From contig CANMIH010000012.1 of the NCBI GenBank assembly GCA_947497905.1, positions 98,690 through 162,689 of the forward strand: DNA of 64,000 nt. The letters are read 5' to 3'. Each line of letters starts with the position of its first letter. Within the stretch, counting starts at the first letter, position 1. The notes beneath the pieces were generated by a model. It was not told the DNA's origin. It did not search any database and was given only the letters and a program-made list of their open reading frames with translations. Source of the stretch: an uncultured Pelagimonas sp. GTDB taxonomy: Bacteria > Pseudomonadota > Alphaproteobacteria > Rhodobacterales > Rhodobacteraceae. The translations under genes were made by a program, and so were the position numbers. Positions 45,914-54,923 of this stretch are shown piece by piece.

Positions 45914-46714
45914 ATGACCACCACCATCACCGACAGCCATTGCCATCTGGATTTCCCAGATTTCGATTCTGAGCGCCCCGAGATCATCACCCGAGCCCTT
46001 GAGGCCGGGGTAACACGGATGGTTACCATCTGCACACGTCTCAAAAATGAGCCCAAAGTGCGTGCGATTGCCGAGGAGTTTGCCCCGGTCTTCTATGCCG
46101 CTGGCACACATCCCATGAGCGCAGCTGACGAACCCTTGGCCACTGTCGACGAGCTTGTTGCGCTCGCACAGCACCCCAAGTTTGTTGGCATTGGTGAAAC
46201 TGGACTTGACTATCATTACTCAGCCGAGAGCAAAGATATTCAAAAGGCGTCTCTGCGCGTTCACATCGAAGCCGCGCAGGAAACCGGCCTTCCGTTGATC
46301 ATCCATGCACGAGACGCAGATGAGGATATGGCCCAAATTCTGAGCGAGATGCACAGAGCCCGGCCTTATACCTGTGTGATGCACTGTTTTTCTTCGTCAC
46401 CTGAGCTTGGCCGTGCTGCGCTGGATCTGGGGTTTTACCTCTCAATGTCAGGCATCGCCGCTTTCCCCAAATCCAAAGATCTTCGCGAGATCTTTGCCAG
46501 CGCGCCGCTCGACCGCATCTTGGTCGAAACCGATAGCCCCTACCTAGCCCCTCCCCCCTTTCGTGGCAAACGCAATGAGCCATCATATGTAGTGAACACA
46601 GCCAAAGTGGGCGCCGAGGTGTTTGGTGTGAGCTACGAAGATTTTGCCCGCGCGACTGAGGCAAACTTTGATCGCTTGTTCAGCAAAGCGCGCGTCGCGA
46701 AAGCCGTCGCATGA
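45914..46714 (+). CDS. tatD: TatD-family metal-dependent DNase
   Basis: The 266-residue TIM-barrel protein has DSHCHLDFPDF (first metal H-x-H), GIGETGLDYH (E ligand), LIIHARDADEDM and MHCFSSSPE (H ligands) and VETDSPYLAPPPFRG (D ligand and P-rich loop). TatD proteins act as 3'-5' DNases in repair. GGAG sits before ATG 45914. It overlaps the next gene by four bases (ATGA). Confidence 0.93.
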   Translation: MTTTITDSHCHLDFPDFDSERPEIITRALEAGVTRMVTICTRLKNEPKVRAIAEEFAPVFYAAGTHPMSAADEPLATVDELVALAQHPKFVGIGETGLDYHYSAESKDIQKASLRVHIEAAQETGLPLIIHARDADEDMAQILSEMHRARPYTCVMHCFSSSPELGRAALDLGFYLSMSGIAAFPKSKDLREIFASAPLDRILVETDSPYLAPPPFRGKRNEPSYVVNTAKVGAEVFGVSYEDFARATEANFDRLFSKARVAKAVA

Positions 46715-47511
46715 GCCAAGAGCTGCGCTTTACCATTCTAGGCTGTGGCTCATCCGGTGGCGTGCCAAGGATTGGCGGTCACTGGGGCGAGTGTGACCCA
46801 CAGAACCCTAAAAACCGCCGTCGCCGATGCTCGATGCTGATTGAACGCGAGACCTCTGATGGCGTGACCCGTGTTTTGGTCGACACCAGCCCAGATATGC
46901 ATGCGCAGCTGTTGGATGTTGGCATTGCTGAACTGGATGCTGTGGTCTGGACCCATGCCCATGCAGATCATGTTCATGGGTTAGATGACCTGCGTCAGGT
47001 CGTGTTCAATATGCGTGAGCGGCTGAACGTCTGGGCCGACGGTCCAACGCAAAACGATCTGCTGTCCCGATTTGGCTATGCATTTGTCCAGCCCGAGGGC
47101 TCACCCTACCCACCAATCCTGAATCTCCACACCATTGACGGCCCGTTTGAGATTACCGGGGAAGGTGGCGCGATCTCACTAACCCCTTTCAAAGTGAACC
47201 ATGGTAGCATCGATGCGCTCGGTTTCCGTGTAGGGGATCTGGCTTATCTTCCGGATGTCGCAAAGATGAACGACGACGCCTGGCAGGCTGTCGCGGGGTT
47301 AGAGTGCTGGATCCTTGATGCGCTCCGCCGCGCGCCTCATCCGACGCATGCGCATCTGGATATGGCGCTTGAATGGATCGAGAGGGCGCAACCCAAGCGG
47401 GCTGTGCTTACCAACATGCATATTGACCTCGACTATCAAACGGTTGCAGATGAAACCCCTGACCATATCACCCCAGCCTATGATGGCATGGTGATCCGCT
47501 ATCCACTCTGA
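46711..47511 (+). CDS. Metallo-beta-lactamase-fold hydrolase (PhnP/RNase Z-like)
   Basis: A 266-residue MBL-fold protein with HAHADHVHGLDDLR (HxHxDH), FKVNHGSI, and a C-terminal HLDMALEW segment. The N-terminal GCGSSGGVPRIGG and the CDPQNPKNRRRRCS cysteine pair match the PhnP-like subgroup, which hydrolyses cyclic phosphodiesters. Overlap with tatD on one side and the AEC gene on the other suggests an operon. The substrate is unknown. Confidence 0.88.
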   Translation: MSQELRFTILGCGSSGGVPRIGGHWGECDPQNPKNRRRRCSMLIERETSDGVTRVLVDTSPDMHAQLLDVGIAELDAVVWTHAHADHVHGLDDLRQVVFNMRERLNVWADGPTQNDLLSRFGYAFVQPEGSPYPPILNLHTIDGPFEITGEGGAISLTPFKVNHGSIDALGFRVGDLAYLPDVAKMNDDAWQAVAGLECWILDALRRAPHPTHAHLDMALEWIERAQPKRAVLTNMHIDLDYQTVADETPDHITPAYDGMVIRYPL

Positions 47512-48440
47512 TGCAGGCGCTGATCGACGTCATTTTGCCCGTCTTTCTGGTGATCGGCGCCGGGTATGGCGCGGCATGGCGCAATTGGTTTTCTGAACCA
47601 ACAGTTGACGGGTTGATGAAATTCACCACGAATTTCGCCATTCCCTGTCTGCTTTTTCGAGCCATCTGGCAGTTGGATCTGGGTGGTCACATCGACTACG
47701 CGCTGCTCATCAGTTTTTACACCGGATCTTTAACCGGATTTACGGCCGGCCTACTTGGGGCGCGCTTTCTATTTGGCCGCGACTGGGAAGATGCCGTTGC
47801 CATCGGGTTCACCTGCCTGTTTGCCAACTCGCTTTTGATGGGCTTGGCCATCACCGAACGCGCCTTTGGCCCTGAAGCGCTGGAACCCAACTATCTGATC
47901 ATCGCGCTGCATTCGCCAATTTGCTACGGGGTTGGCATCACGGCCATGGAGCTTGTCCGCGCGCGTGGCACCCCTGCACGAACACTGCCGATCAAAGTGC
48001 TCTCCGCCATGTTTCGCAATGCGCTGGTCATCGGTATCTCGCTGGGGGCTTTGGCCAATCTCTTTGATGTCCCACAGCCAGTGCCATTGGTTGATGCCTT
48101 GGACATGATGGCGCGCGCCGCCCTGCCCGCAGCGCTTTTTGGCATGGGGGGGGTCCTTTATCGATATCGCCCTCAAGGGGACGCACGGGTCATTGCATAT
48201 GTCTGTGTCGTCACACTTGTCTTACATCCAACCATCACTTGGACCCTAGGCACATTGACCGGTCTCCGCACCGGAGCTTTCCGGTCTGCCGTGATCACCG
48301 CGGCTATGGCCCCCGGCATCAATGCTTACATCTTTGCCAATATGTATGGTCGCGCCAAGCGGGTCGCAGCCTCGTCCGTACTCGTTGCAACAGCTTTGTC
48401 CGTTGTAACCGCATGGATCTGGCTTTCTTTGTTGCCCTAA
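47511..48440 (+). CDS. AEC-family (auxin efflux carrier-like) transporter
   Basis: A 309-residue membrane protein with two groups of about five hydrophobic helices. The AEC pattern is visible: ILPVFLVIGAGYGAAW at the N-terminus, FTTNFAIPCLLFRAI with the mid-helix proline, LPAALFGMGGVLYR, and a terminal AVITAAMAPGINAYIFANMYG. Members export small acids such as malate or malonate. The start shares one base with the MBL-gene stop. Substrate not assignable. Confidence 0.88.
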   Translation: MQALIDVILPVFLVIGAGYGAAWRNWFSEPTVDGLMKFTTNFAIPCLLFRAIWQLDLGGHIDYALLISFYTGSLTGFTAGLLGARFLFGRDWEDAVAIGFTCLFANSLLMGLAITERAFGPEALEPNYLIIALHSPICYGVGITAMELVRARGTPARTLPIKVLSAMFRNALVIGISLGALANLFDVPQPVPLVDALDMMARAALPAALFGMGGVLYRYRPQGDARVIAYVCVVTLVLHPTITWTLGTLTGLRTGAFRSAVITAAMAPGINAYIFANMYGRAKRVAASSVLVATALSVVTAWIWLSLLP

Positions 48441-48462
48441 TCGATTTTTCGTGAAAAATCGA
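48441..48462. repeat. Perfect AT-rich inverted repeat
   Basis: TCGATTTTTC-GT-GAAAAATCGA begins directly after the AEC transporter stop. It can form a terminator hairpin and is a short dyad of a type often dispersed in genomes. Confidence 0.55.
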
Positions 48463-48477
48463 ACTTCGTAATCTCTT

Positions 48478-48496
48478 AATTTTTCCTAGAAAAATT
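48478..48496. repeat. Second AT-rich inverted repeat
   Basis: AATTTTTC-CTA-GAAAAATT shares the TTTTTC/GAAAAA core with the preceding dyad, 15 bases away, suggesting a duplicated element. No promoter is obvious in it. Confidence 0.45.
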
Positions 48497-48559
48497 GCCC
48501 ACCCACATCCCTCTGACTTTGTGGGTTTCGATTTGACCAGCAGCCCTTAGAGTAGCGCC

Positions 48560-49489
48560 ATGCAACAAGACCGTCCCCTCCTCGGCATCGCTTTGATGCT
48601 AGGCTTCTGCGTCATGATCCCGTTTGGGGATGCATTGGCAAAACTGCTCGGCCCTCATTTGTCGGTGGGCCAACTTGTGTTGTTGCGCTTTGTGTTTCAG
48701 GGGTTGATCTTGATCCCTTTCACGCTTCTAACAGGTCGGTCCTGGCGGATGCCCGCCCGCACGCTCGGCTTGGTGTTTGCTCGCAGTGTGCTGCAAATCT
48801 TTGGGATCGCCTTTATGTTTCTAGCGCTGATCCATCTGCCATTGGCAGACGCCGTGGCCATTGCATTTGTAATGCCATTTATCATGTTGCTTTTGGGGCA
48901 TTGGTTTTTGGGCGAAGAGGTCGGCTGGCGACGCTTGGCGGCCTGCGCTGTAGGCTTTGTCGGCACATTGCTTGTTGTACAGCCCGCCTTCAGCGATGTG
49001 GGCTGGCCTGCTCTGCTCCCGCTGGGAGTCGCGGTCATCTTCTCTGTCTTCATGCTCGTCACACGACAGATCGCAGGGCAAACTGATCCGGTCACCATTC
49101 AAGCCGTTGGCGCCCCAATGGCCCTTCTGGTTCTCCTGCCCACACTGTTCATTCAAACACCGATGGTCGAATGGAAGCCAGTCAGCGCCGACATTATGGG
49201 GCTTGTGATTGCCATGGGTAGCGTGGGAACCATCGGGCATTTGCTTATGACCTGGTCCCTGCGGTATGCGCCCACCAGCACCCTCGCCCCAATGCAATAT
49301 CTCGAAATCCCAGTGGCAACGCTTGTGGGTTTTTGGATCTTTGGTGATATTCCCGGTCCACTAGCCCGTGTTGGCATCGCCGTCACAATTGCTGCGGGTC
49401 TTTACATCGTCATTCGCGAGCACGCGACCAGCCAGGCACAGACGCAAGTTGCAACAAAACCTGATCCGCAACCTCAATCGGCAGAATGA
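48560..49489 (+). CDS. EamA-family (DMT superfamily) transporter
   Basis: A 309-residue protein with ten hydrophobic helices in two EamA repeats (first ends near LGHWFLGEEVGWRRL, second near TLVGFWIFGDIP). The N-terminal MIPFGDALAKLLG and the SVGQLVLLRFVFQG segments are typical. It probably exports or imports a metabolite; the substrate cannot be read. Its last 80 bases overlap the convergent thiamine pyrophosphokinase gene. Confidence 0.88.
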   Translation: MQQDRPLLGIALMLGFCVMIPFGDALAKLLGPHLSVGQLVLLRFVFQGLILIPFTLLTGRSWRMPARTLGLVFARSVLQIFGIAFMFLALIHLPLADAVAIAFVMPFIMLLLGHWFLGEEVGWRRLAACAVGFVGTLLVVQPAFSDVGWPALLPLGVAVIFSVFMLVTRQIAGQTDPVTIQAVGAPMALLVLLPTLFIQTPMVEWKPVSADIMGLVIAMGSVGTIGHLLMTWSLRYAPTSTLAPMQYLEIPVATLVGFWIFGDIPGPLARVGIAVTIAAGLYIVIREHATSQAQTQVATKPDPQPQSAE

Positions 49490-50093
49490 CCAACATTCCT
49501 GGCTGATCAAACGTTAGCTCGACAGGCCCTATTGTTTCGTTTGAGGTGCCAATTTGCGTGTCAGGCCCAAAGACCAACCCTTCGATGGACCAGCGCAATC
49601 CCTCAGATCGGCCTGTCACCTGACTTAAGGGAAACAGCGAAAATCGTGTTCCAACGGGCAAGTCAAGTGACAGCTGCGGCGGCGCGAGAAACACCACATC
49701 GTCGTCACCTAGAAGAACACAGCGCTGATCTGCCCGGCGCACCAGCACCGTCATGGCCGCCAGCTGGTGATCTAGGCGCGCGCCGAGAAACCCAAGCCCG
49801 ACAATCAGAGGAGAATCGATATGGCGCAGAGCCTTATCGAAATCTGTGCTGTCTTGTTCAGCGATATGACGCAAAACCCCAGGTTCCAGATCGGCCTGCA
49901 ATTCAGGCGCCAGCGAATCCAGATCGCCATACACCGCATCCGGCATATGCCCTGCCGACAGCACCTGCGCAGCCCCGCCATCTGCTGCAACAACGGTAGA
50001 ATATTGCGTCAAAGCCAAAGCAAGCTGCGCCGGATTGCAGTTACCGCCGCCGACCAAAAGTACGGGGTTTGAGGTGTGAACAATTTGATTCAT
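49410..50093 (-). CDS. Thiamine pyrophosphokinase
   Basis: The 227-residue protein has a Rossmann-like TPK domain: VVAADGGAAQVLSAGHMPDAVYGDLDSL (metal-binding DxDS), QDSTDFDKALRH (catalytic DxTDxxKA) and GFLGARLDHQLAAM. The C-terminal part is a beta-sandwich with thiamin-binding residues (RSEGLRWSIEGL, GTSNETIG). It makes thiamin pyrophosphate from thiamin and ATP. It stands alone, divergent from the acidic protein gene. I saw no TPP riboswitch in the 141-base leader. Confidence 0.9.
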   Translation of the reverse strand: MNQIVHTSNPVLLVGGGNCNPAQLALALTQYSTVVAADGGAAQVLSAGHMPDAVYGDLDSLAPELQADLEPGVLRHIAEQDSTDFDKALRHIDSPLIVGLGFLGARLDHQLAAMTVLVRRADQRCVLLGDDDVVFLAPPQLSLDLPVGTRFSLFPLSQVTGRSEGLRWSIEGLVFGPDTQIGTSNETIGPVELTFDQPGMLVILPIEVADQVLLQLASVPGWSRARE

Positions 50094-50234
50094 GATGTCT
50101 GATTAAAGGCCATTTTGGAAACAGACCACATTCTCGTCACGAAATGATACCCTAAGGGGCACAGAATCGGTCAGCTTTGGTCTTTGTGGTTGTGGTAAAC
50201 ACACTGTTGCAGAACGAATGAAAGTGAGCAGCAC

Positions 50235-52421
50235 ATGGTGAGTTCGAGCAAGATATTAACAGTATCCTATGGCACATTTTCGTGCACCGCTGAAGGATTC
50301 GAAGATCCTTTGGCCGCAATGAAGGAAACAACCCATTTCTTCCGCTCGGTTGTCAGCGAAGATCGTTTCTTTGGCGCCGAGCCGCCTCAGTTCGATCCTG
50401 AAATCGCAGGCGAACTGATGCGGGAGCATCTGGCCAAACGTCAGATGACCGATGGACAGGTCAGCCTTGGGCTTCCAGCGGCCGCCGCAGCCTCCACAAG
50501 CGCGATAGGCGCGGCCCTGGCCGCCAGCGCCGCTGCAACCGCCCCCTCTCAGGACCTGCCTGACGACTCTGAGGCTGTCGCAGAAACGGCTCTGCCCGAC
50601 GATGATACCATCGAGGCAACCGCTTATGATCCAACCCCTGAAAACGCTCCTGAGCTCGACGCCGATGTTCTGCCACCGCAGGCGTCAGAAGCTCTGACTG
50701 CGTTTTCGGACCCCGAAGAACACCAGAATGAACCTGCTGAGACTGCTGCCCCTGTCTCTGATGTGGTTCCGGCGGCTGATGCTGCACCGGCTGACGAGGC
50801 ACCTGCTCTGCCCGTTGAACCAGCCGCCAGCGTCGCTGCCAAACTTGACCGCATCCGCGCCGTCGTGGCCCAGGACACGTTTGAAGATCAGGACGAGAAC
50901 CTGACCGATGACGTGGTCGTGCCTTCTGCACAGGATGCCCCCGCAGAGCCCGTTGAAACTACGGTTGAATTCGAAGACGAAGACGCCGCGCTCGACGACA
51001 ACCTGTTTGCCGACACCATCGCCAGCCTAATGGCCGAAAACGAGCCAAACGGTGAAACCATCGAAGCCGAGGTGGTTGAGCCAGCTGCAGACGTTGTGGA
51101 GGAACCTGAGCCGGAAACGCTTTTCGACGTCGAGGATGACGTGTTGATGGAAGAAGAACGCAACGAGATCGACAAAGTTCTCGATGCGGCCTTTGATGAC
51201 GACAACACTGATTTCGATCTGTCCGCGGCGCTGGATCAAGTAGACGCGTCCCAGCCAATTGAGACCACGCCAGCGGCCTCACCAGAACCGGAAACAGCGC
51301 CCGAGCCGATCGCCGAGGCCCCGCGGGCGACGCCGATCCGGGCGCGCGTGGTGAAGGTGAAGCGCGCGACTTTTGAAAAAGTGCTCAATGAAGGCCAGCT
51401 GGAAGAAATCGAGGACGAAGACGACGTCCAGCCAGAGCCGATTTCCTCTACACCGCCCCAAGATCCAAAGCCTGCCGCACCTTCTTCGCTCAGTGATGCG
51501 GAAGAGGACGAACTCGCACGGGAATTGGCTGCGATCAAAGCTGAAGTCTACGACACTCCCACCGCCAGTGTCGCGCCTCAGCCTGCTCCAGACGCAACAC
51601 CAGCGCCCAGTGCTGAATTTGACACCGATGAGGAAGATGATTTCGATATCGATCCATCGGTTCTGGAGGGCGCGCGAAAGGCCGTGAAATTGGCCAGCCC
51701 CGCCCGTGCGATGCTGACCGAGAACCGTGTCGAGGACAATGACACGTCGCGCATCCTCGACCAGACCAATTCGGAACTGGATGAACCCGAGGGAAGCCGC
51801 CGCCGCAGCGCCATCGCACATCTACGCGCTGCCGTTGCTGCAACCAAAGCGGACCGTTTGCTGGGCCGCAATAAGGCAGAGGAAGATCAAGCAGAACCTT
51901 ACCGCGAGGATCTGGCTGATGTTGTGCGCCCCCGCCGCCCCCAACCCAATGGCGCGCGGACCGAGCGCCCGGCCGCCGAAGCGCCCCGCCCGGCCCCCCT
52001 GCAACTGGTTGCCGAACAACGTATCGCTCAGGACACGCCTCCATCCGAGCCGACCCCTGTGCGCCCACGTCGCGTCGCCCGTGCAGCAACCGCTTCCTCA
52101 CGTCAGGTTACACCGCTGCGGGAAGACCCGGTAAGTGAGGGTGAGTTCGCCGAATATGCCGAGAGCGTCGGCGCAAAATCCTTGCCGCAACTTCTCGAAG
52201 CCGCGGCGGCCTATATGTCTTATGTCGAAGGCCGGGATCAGTTCTCCCGTCCGCAGCTGATGACCACGGTCCGCCAAGCCGAGGAAACCGAATCATCGCG
52301 TGAGGATCGCCTGCGCAGTTTCGGCCAGTTGCTCCGCGATGGGAAAATCGAGAAGACATCCGGAGGGCGTTTCACGTCGTCTGAAACCAACAGTTTCAAA
52401 CCAGCTCAGGCAGCGGGTTAA
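50235..52421 (+). CDS. Large acidic, alanine/proline-rich protein with conserved ends, unknown function
   Basis: A 728-residue protein. The first 80 residues (SSSKILTVSYGTFSCTAEGFEDPLAAMKETTHFFR) and the last 100 (GEFAEYAESVGAKSLPQLLEAAAAYMSYVEGRDQFSRPQLMTTVRQ...SREDRLRSFGQLLRDGKIEKTSGGRF) look folded and family-like. About 500 residues between are low-complexity acidic sequence with repeated EP, PA and DD runs. No signal peptide or membrane segment. Proteins with the same end domains occur widely in Rhodobacterales and have no assigned role. The shape suggests an intracellular scaffold whose ends bind partners; that is inference. Confidence 0.75.
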   Translation: MVSSSKILTVSYGTFSCTAEGFEDPLAAMKETTHFFRSVVSEDRFFGAEPPQFDPEIAGELMREHLAKRQMTDGQVSLGLPAAAAASTSAIGAALAASAAATAPSQDLPDDSEAVAETALPDDDTIEATAYDPTPENAPELDADVLPPQASEALTAFSDPEEHQNEPAETAAPVSDVVPAADAAPADEAPALPVEPAASVAAKLDRIRAVVAQDTFEDQDENLTDDVVVPSAQDAPAEPVETTVEFEDEDAALDDNLFADTIASLMAENEPNGETIEAEVVEPAADVVEEPEPETLFDVEDDVLMEEERNEIDKVLDAAFDDDNTDFDLSAALDQVDASQPIETTPAASPEPETAPEPIAEAPRATPIRARVVKVKRATFEKVLNEGQLEEIEDEDDVQPEPISSTPPQDPKPAAPSSLSDAEEDELARELAAIKAEVYDTPTASVAPQPAPDATPAPSAEFDTDEEDDFDIDPSVLEGARKAVKLASPARAMLTENRVEDNDTSRILDQTNSELDEPEGSRRRSAIAHLRAAVAATKADRLLGRNKAEEDQAEPYREDLADVVRPRRPQPNGARTERPAAEAPRPAPLQLVAEQRIAQDTPPSEPTPVRPRRVARAATASSRQVTPLREDPVSEGEFAEYAESVGAKSLPQLLEAAAAYMSYVEGRDQFSRPQLMTTVRQAEETESSREDRLRSFGQLLRDGKIEKTSGGRFTSSETNSFKPAQAAG

Positions 52422-52444
52422 GACCGACCTTCCATTCGAAAAGC

Positions 52445-52474
52445 AAAAAGGCGGCCTAAAGGGCCGCCTTTTTT
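52445..52474 (+). terminator. Rho-independent terminator
   Basis: AAAAAGGCGGCC and GGCCGCCTTTTTT form a long stem with a five-base loop and T6 tail, 24 bases after the acidic-protein stop. Good plus-strand terminator; the A-run makes it work for the convergent DUF2842 gene as well. Confidence 0.88.
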
Positions 52475-52543
52475 CATCAAGACTGCGGGATGGCGGGTGG
52501 GGCGATGTGCGCAGCGCTCACAAGCGGTCCCGCTACTCCACAT

Positions 52544-52771
52544 TTAGTCCTTGGCATCCGGATCGGCTTGGCCGACCCCTTTGAATACTGGTTTCAAAGG
52601 GAAAACCCAGGCCACGCCCACGAGAACAAACACGACGAACTCAACCACAACCGGAAGCTGCCACAGCGACAGCCGGCTGAGAATGGCCCAGGCCACGGCA
52701 ATATAGATCGGCATACCGATCAGCAAAATCACCAGCGCCCAGCGCCGACGGGCCTTATAACTCATCGCCAT
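52544..52771 (-). CDS. DUF2842-family small membrane protein
   Basis: The 75-residue protein has two hydrophobic helices (WALVILLIGMPIYIAVAWAIL and LPVVVEFVVFVLVGVAWVFPL) joined by a short SRLSLWQ loop, matching the DUF2842 two-helix family of alphaproteobacteria. ATG 52771 has GGAG nine bases upstream; TTG 52786 is rejected. It follows purA on the same strand by 15 bases and is probably co-transcribed with it. Function unknown. Confidence 0.82.
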   Translation of the reverse strand: MAMSYKARRRWALVILLIGMPIYIAVAWAILSRLSLWQLPVVVEFVVFVLVGVAWVFPLKPVFKGVGQADPDAKD

Positions 52772-52786
52772 CTGTCTGTGCTCCAA

Positions 52787-54100
52787 TCAGTCTTCGAACG
52801 GATCTGTAACCAGAATGGTATCATCCCGCTCGGGTGAGGTCGACAAAAGTGCGACGGGGCACTCGATCAACTCTTCTACGCGGCGGACGTATTTGATCGC
52901 ATTGGCAGGCAGGTCTGCCCAGCTGCGCGCGCCTTCGGTCGATTCTGACCAGCCTGGAACCTCCTCGTAGATCGGGGTGCAGCGGGCCTGCTGATCAGCT
53001 GCGGTGGGCAGGTAATCCAGACGTTCCCCATCCAGATCATAGCCCACACAGATTTTCAGCGTTTCAAACCCGTCCAGTACATCCAGTTTGGTCAGGCAGA
53101 TGCCTTTGACACCCGAAGTTGCACAGGTCTGGCGCACCAGAGCCGCGTCGAACCAGCCGCAGCGGCGCTGACGGCCGGTGGTGGTCCCAAACTCATGCCC
53201 ACGTTCGCCCAAGCGCTGGCCATCCGCATCCGGTGTGCCATCAGCATTGAGCAATTCGCTTGGGAATGGGCCTTCACCAACACGGGTGGTATAGGCTTTT
53301 ACAATACCCAGCACATAATCAATGCTGCCGGGCCCAATGCCAACACCGGTCGCGGCCTGACCTGCGATCACATTCGACGAGGTCACAAAGGGATAGGTGC
53401 CGAAATCGATGTCCAGCAGTGCTCCCTGCGCGCCTTCGAACAAGATACGTTTGCCCGCTTTGCGCTTTTCGTTGAGCACTTTCCAGACCGGCGCCGCATA
53501 GGGCAGGATCTCTTTGGCGATCTCTTTGAGTTGCGCAACCAAGGCGTCGCGGTCCACAGGCTCGATGCCCAGACCTTTGCGCAGCGGATCGTGGTGCTGC
53601 AACGCACGGTCGACACGGGCCTCTAAGGTGGCGTCATCCGCCAGATCCGCGACACGTACCGCACGACGGCCAACCTTGTCTTCATAGGCCGGGCCAATAC
53701 CCCGACCAGTGGTACCGATCTTGGTGCCTTTGCTCGAGGCCTCTTCGCGTGCGCGGTCCAGCTCACCATGAATCGGCAGGATCAGGGGAGTGTTTTCCGC
53801 GATCATCAGCGTCTCAGGCGAAATTTCAACGCCCTGAGCCCGCACGGTCTCGATCTCTTTGATCAGATGCCATGGGTCCAATACCACGCCATTGCCGATC
53901 ACCGACAGCTTGCCACCGCGCACAACGCCAGACGGCAGCGCATGCAGTTTATAGACCTTACCGTCGACCACCAAAGTGTGACCGGCGTTATGTCCGCCTT
54001 GAAAGCGGCAGATCACATCCGCGCGGCTCGAGAGCCAGTCTACGATCTTGCCTTTGCCTTCGTCGCCCCATTGGGCCCCCACGACAACCACATTCGCCAT
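52787..54100 (-). CDS. purA: Adenylosuccinate synthetase
   Basis: The 437-residue enzyme joins IMP and aspartate with GTP in AMP synthesis. Motifs are exact: [19 protein letters not shown] (P-loop and catalytic D), GGHNAGHT (H41-type histidine), [36 protein letters not shown] and [16 protein letters not shown] 54100 gives the usual MANVVVVG start; the frame running to 54292 is not conserved. The length is slightly above the usual 430. Confidence 0.97.
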   Translation of the reverse strand: MANVVVVGAQWGDEGKGKIVDWLSSRADVICRFQGGHNAGHTLVVDGKVYKLHALPSGVVRGGKLSVIGNGVVLDPWHLIKEIETVRAQGVEISPETLMIAENTPLILPIHGELDRAREEASSKGTKIGTTGRGIGPAYEDKVGRRAVRVADLADDATLEARVDRALQHHDPLRKGLGIEPVDRDALVAQLKEIAKEILPYAAPVWKVLNEKRKAGKRILFEGAQGALLDIDFGTYPFVTSSNVIAGQAATGVGIGPGSIDYVLGIVKAYTTRVGEGPFPSELLNADGTPDADGQRLGERGHEFGTTTGRQRRCGWFDAALVRQTCATSGVKGICLTKLDVLDGFETLKICVGYDLDGERLDYLPTAADQQARCTPIYEEVPGWSESTEGARSWADLPANAIKYVRRVEELIECPVALLSTSPERDDTILVTDPFED

Positions 54101-54339
54101 TGCACATCCTTTCGGTGATGCTCGGAATTCAAACCCGAGCCCGTATATAGCGCTGCATCGCGGCAGGGAACCGAAAAATGGCCGCAGGCAAAAAATCAGT
54201 CCCAGTACGGTTTGGCCCGGCGCGGCGTCATCACATCTGACACAAATTGCACCCGGCCTCGTTTGACGAAGTAAAACACTCAGGATTGACATTCCGACAA
54301 AAATGATAAGATTACTGCCAGCACAACCGAGGCCCCACC

Positions 54340-54597
54340 ATGATCATCTGCTCCTGCCAGAATATCTCAGACCGCGACATTCATGCAGCGATCGATTGGA
54401 TGCGGGCATGCGACCAAGAGGCCATAATCACCCCATCCAAGATCTATCATGCCTTGGGGAAATCCGCAGAATGTGGGGGATGCATGTCGCTGTTTGTGGC
54501 CAAGATGCGCAGCAACGACAATTTCAAGGTCCCAGAAACACTGCGCGGTTTGCGCCAACCTCTTCACCAGGAGCAACGGGCTGAAGGTGCAGCTTGA
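54340..54597 (+). CDS. Bfd-like [2Fe-2S] ferredoxin
   Basis: An 85-residue protein beginning [14 protein letters not shown], with the CxC pair, then CGGCMSLF with the CxxC pair: the four cysteine ligands of the BFD fold (bacterioferritin-associated ferredoxin). It is longer than E. coli Bfd (64) by an N-terminal loop and a polar tail. Bfd mobilises iron from bacterioferritin in iron shortage. No bacterioferritin gene is adjacent. Upstream, TGATAAGATTA might be an iron-response element but is too weak to call. Confidence 0.85.
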   Translation: MIICSCQNISDRDIHAAIDWMRACDQEAIITPSKIYHALGKSAECGGCMSLFVAKMRSNDNFKVPETLRGLRQPLHQEQRAEGAA

Positions 54598-54923
54598 TTT
54601 TTCCGATAGATTTAGTCAGGATGGAAGTGTTCGATCACACCTGTGAGTCTCGCAATGTCTAAATCTCCGTTATCATCGAGCAAGCCAGAATACGCGAAAG
54701 ACATGCCCGTACGCACACCGGCACGCCTGTATGATGCTTCAGAGCTTGGGGCGATGACCGGTGAAACAGATTTAGGGGACGCGGGTCTTTGCGACTGGGC
54801 CGTCGAGATTTGCCGCAAGAGGTGTGATTGCGGCCCCTCCGACAAAGATCACTAACCGCTTGCGAGCCCGAATCCTCCACGTATTCTGCGCAACCTTCAG
54901 CATAGACGCGACGGTGGGATTCG
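54598..54923. other. Intergenic region
   Basis: No gene supported. Overlapping frames of about 70-80 codons exist on both strands but have no ribosome-binding site or recognisable domain. Confidence 0.4.

Noticed and set aside
50094..50234. TPP riboswitch in front of the thiamine pyrophosphokinase gene
   Set aside because: No CUGAGA or thi-box core was seen on the minus strand, and such kinases are often unregulated.
54101..54292. N-terminal extension of PurA by 64 residues
   Set aside because: The extension is not part of any PurA and the usual MANVVVVG start is at 54100.
54250..54339. Iron-response element before the Bfd-like gene
   Set aside because: TGATAAGATTA is suggestive but has no palindromic partner; too weak to annotate.
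54612..54845. Minus-strand frame ending DDNGDLDIARLTGVIEHFHPD
   Set aside because: The last 30 codons look protein-like, but no start signal or family could be found, and a competing frame exists on the other strand.
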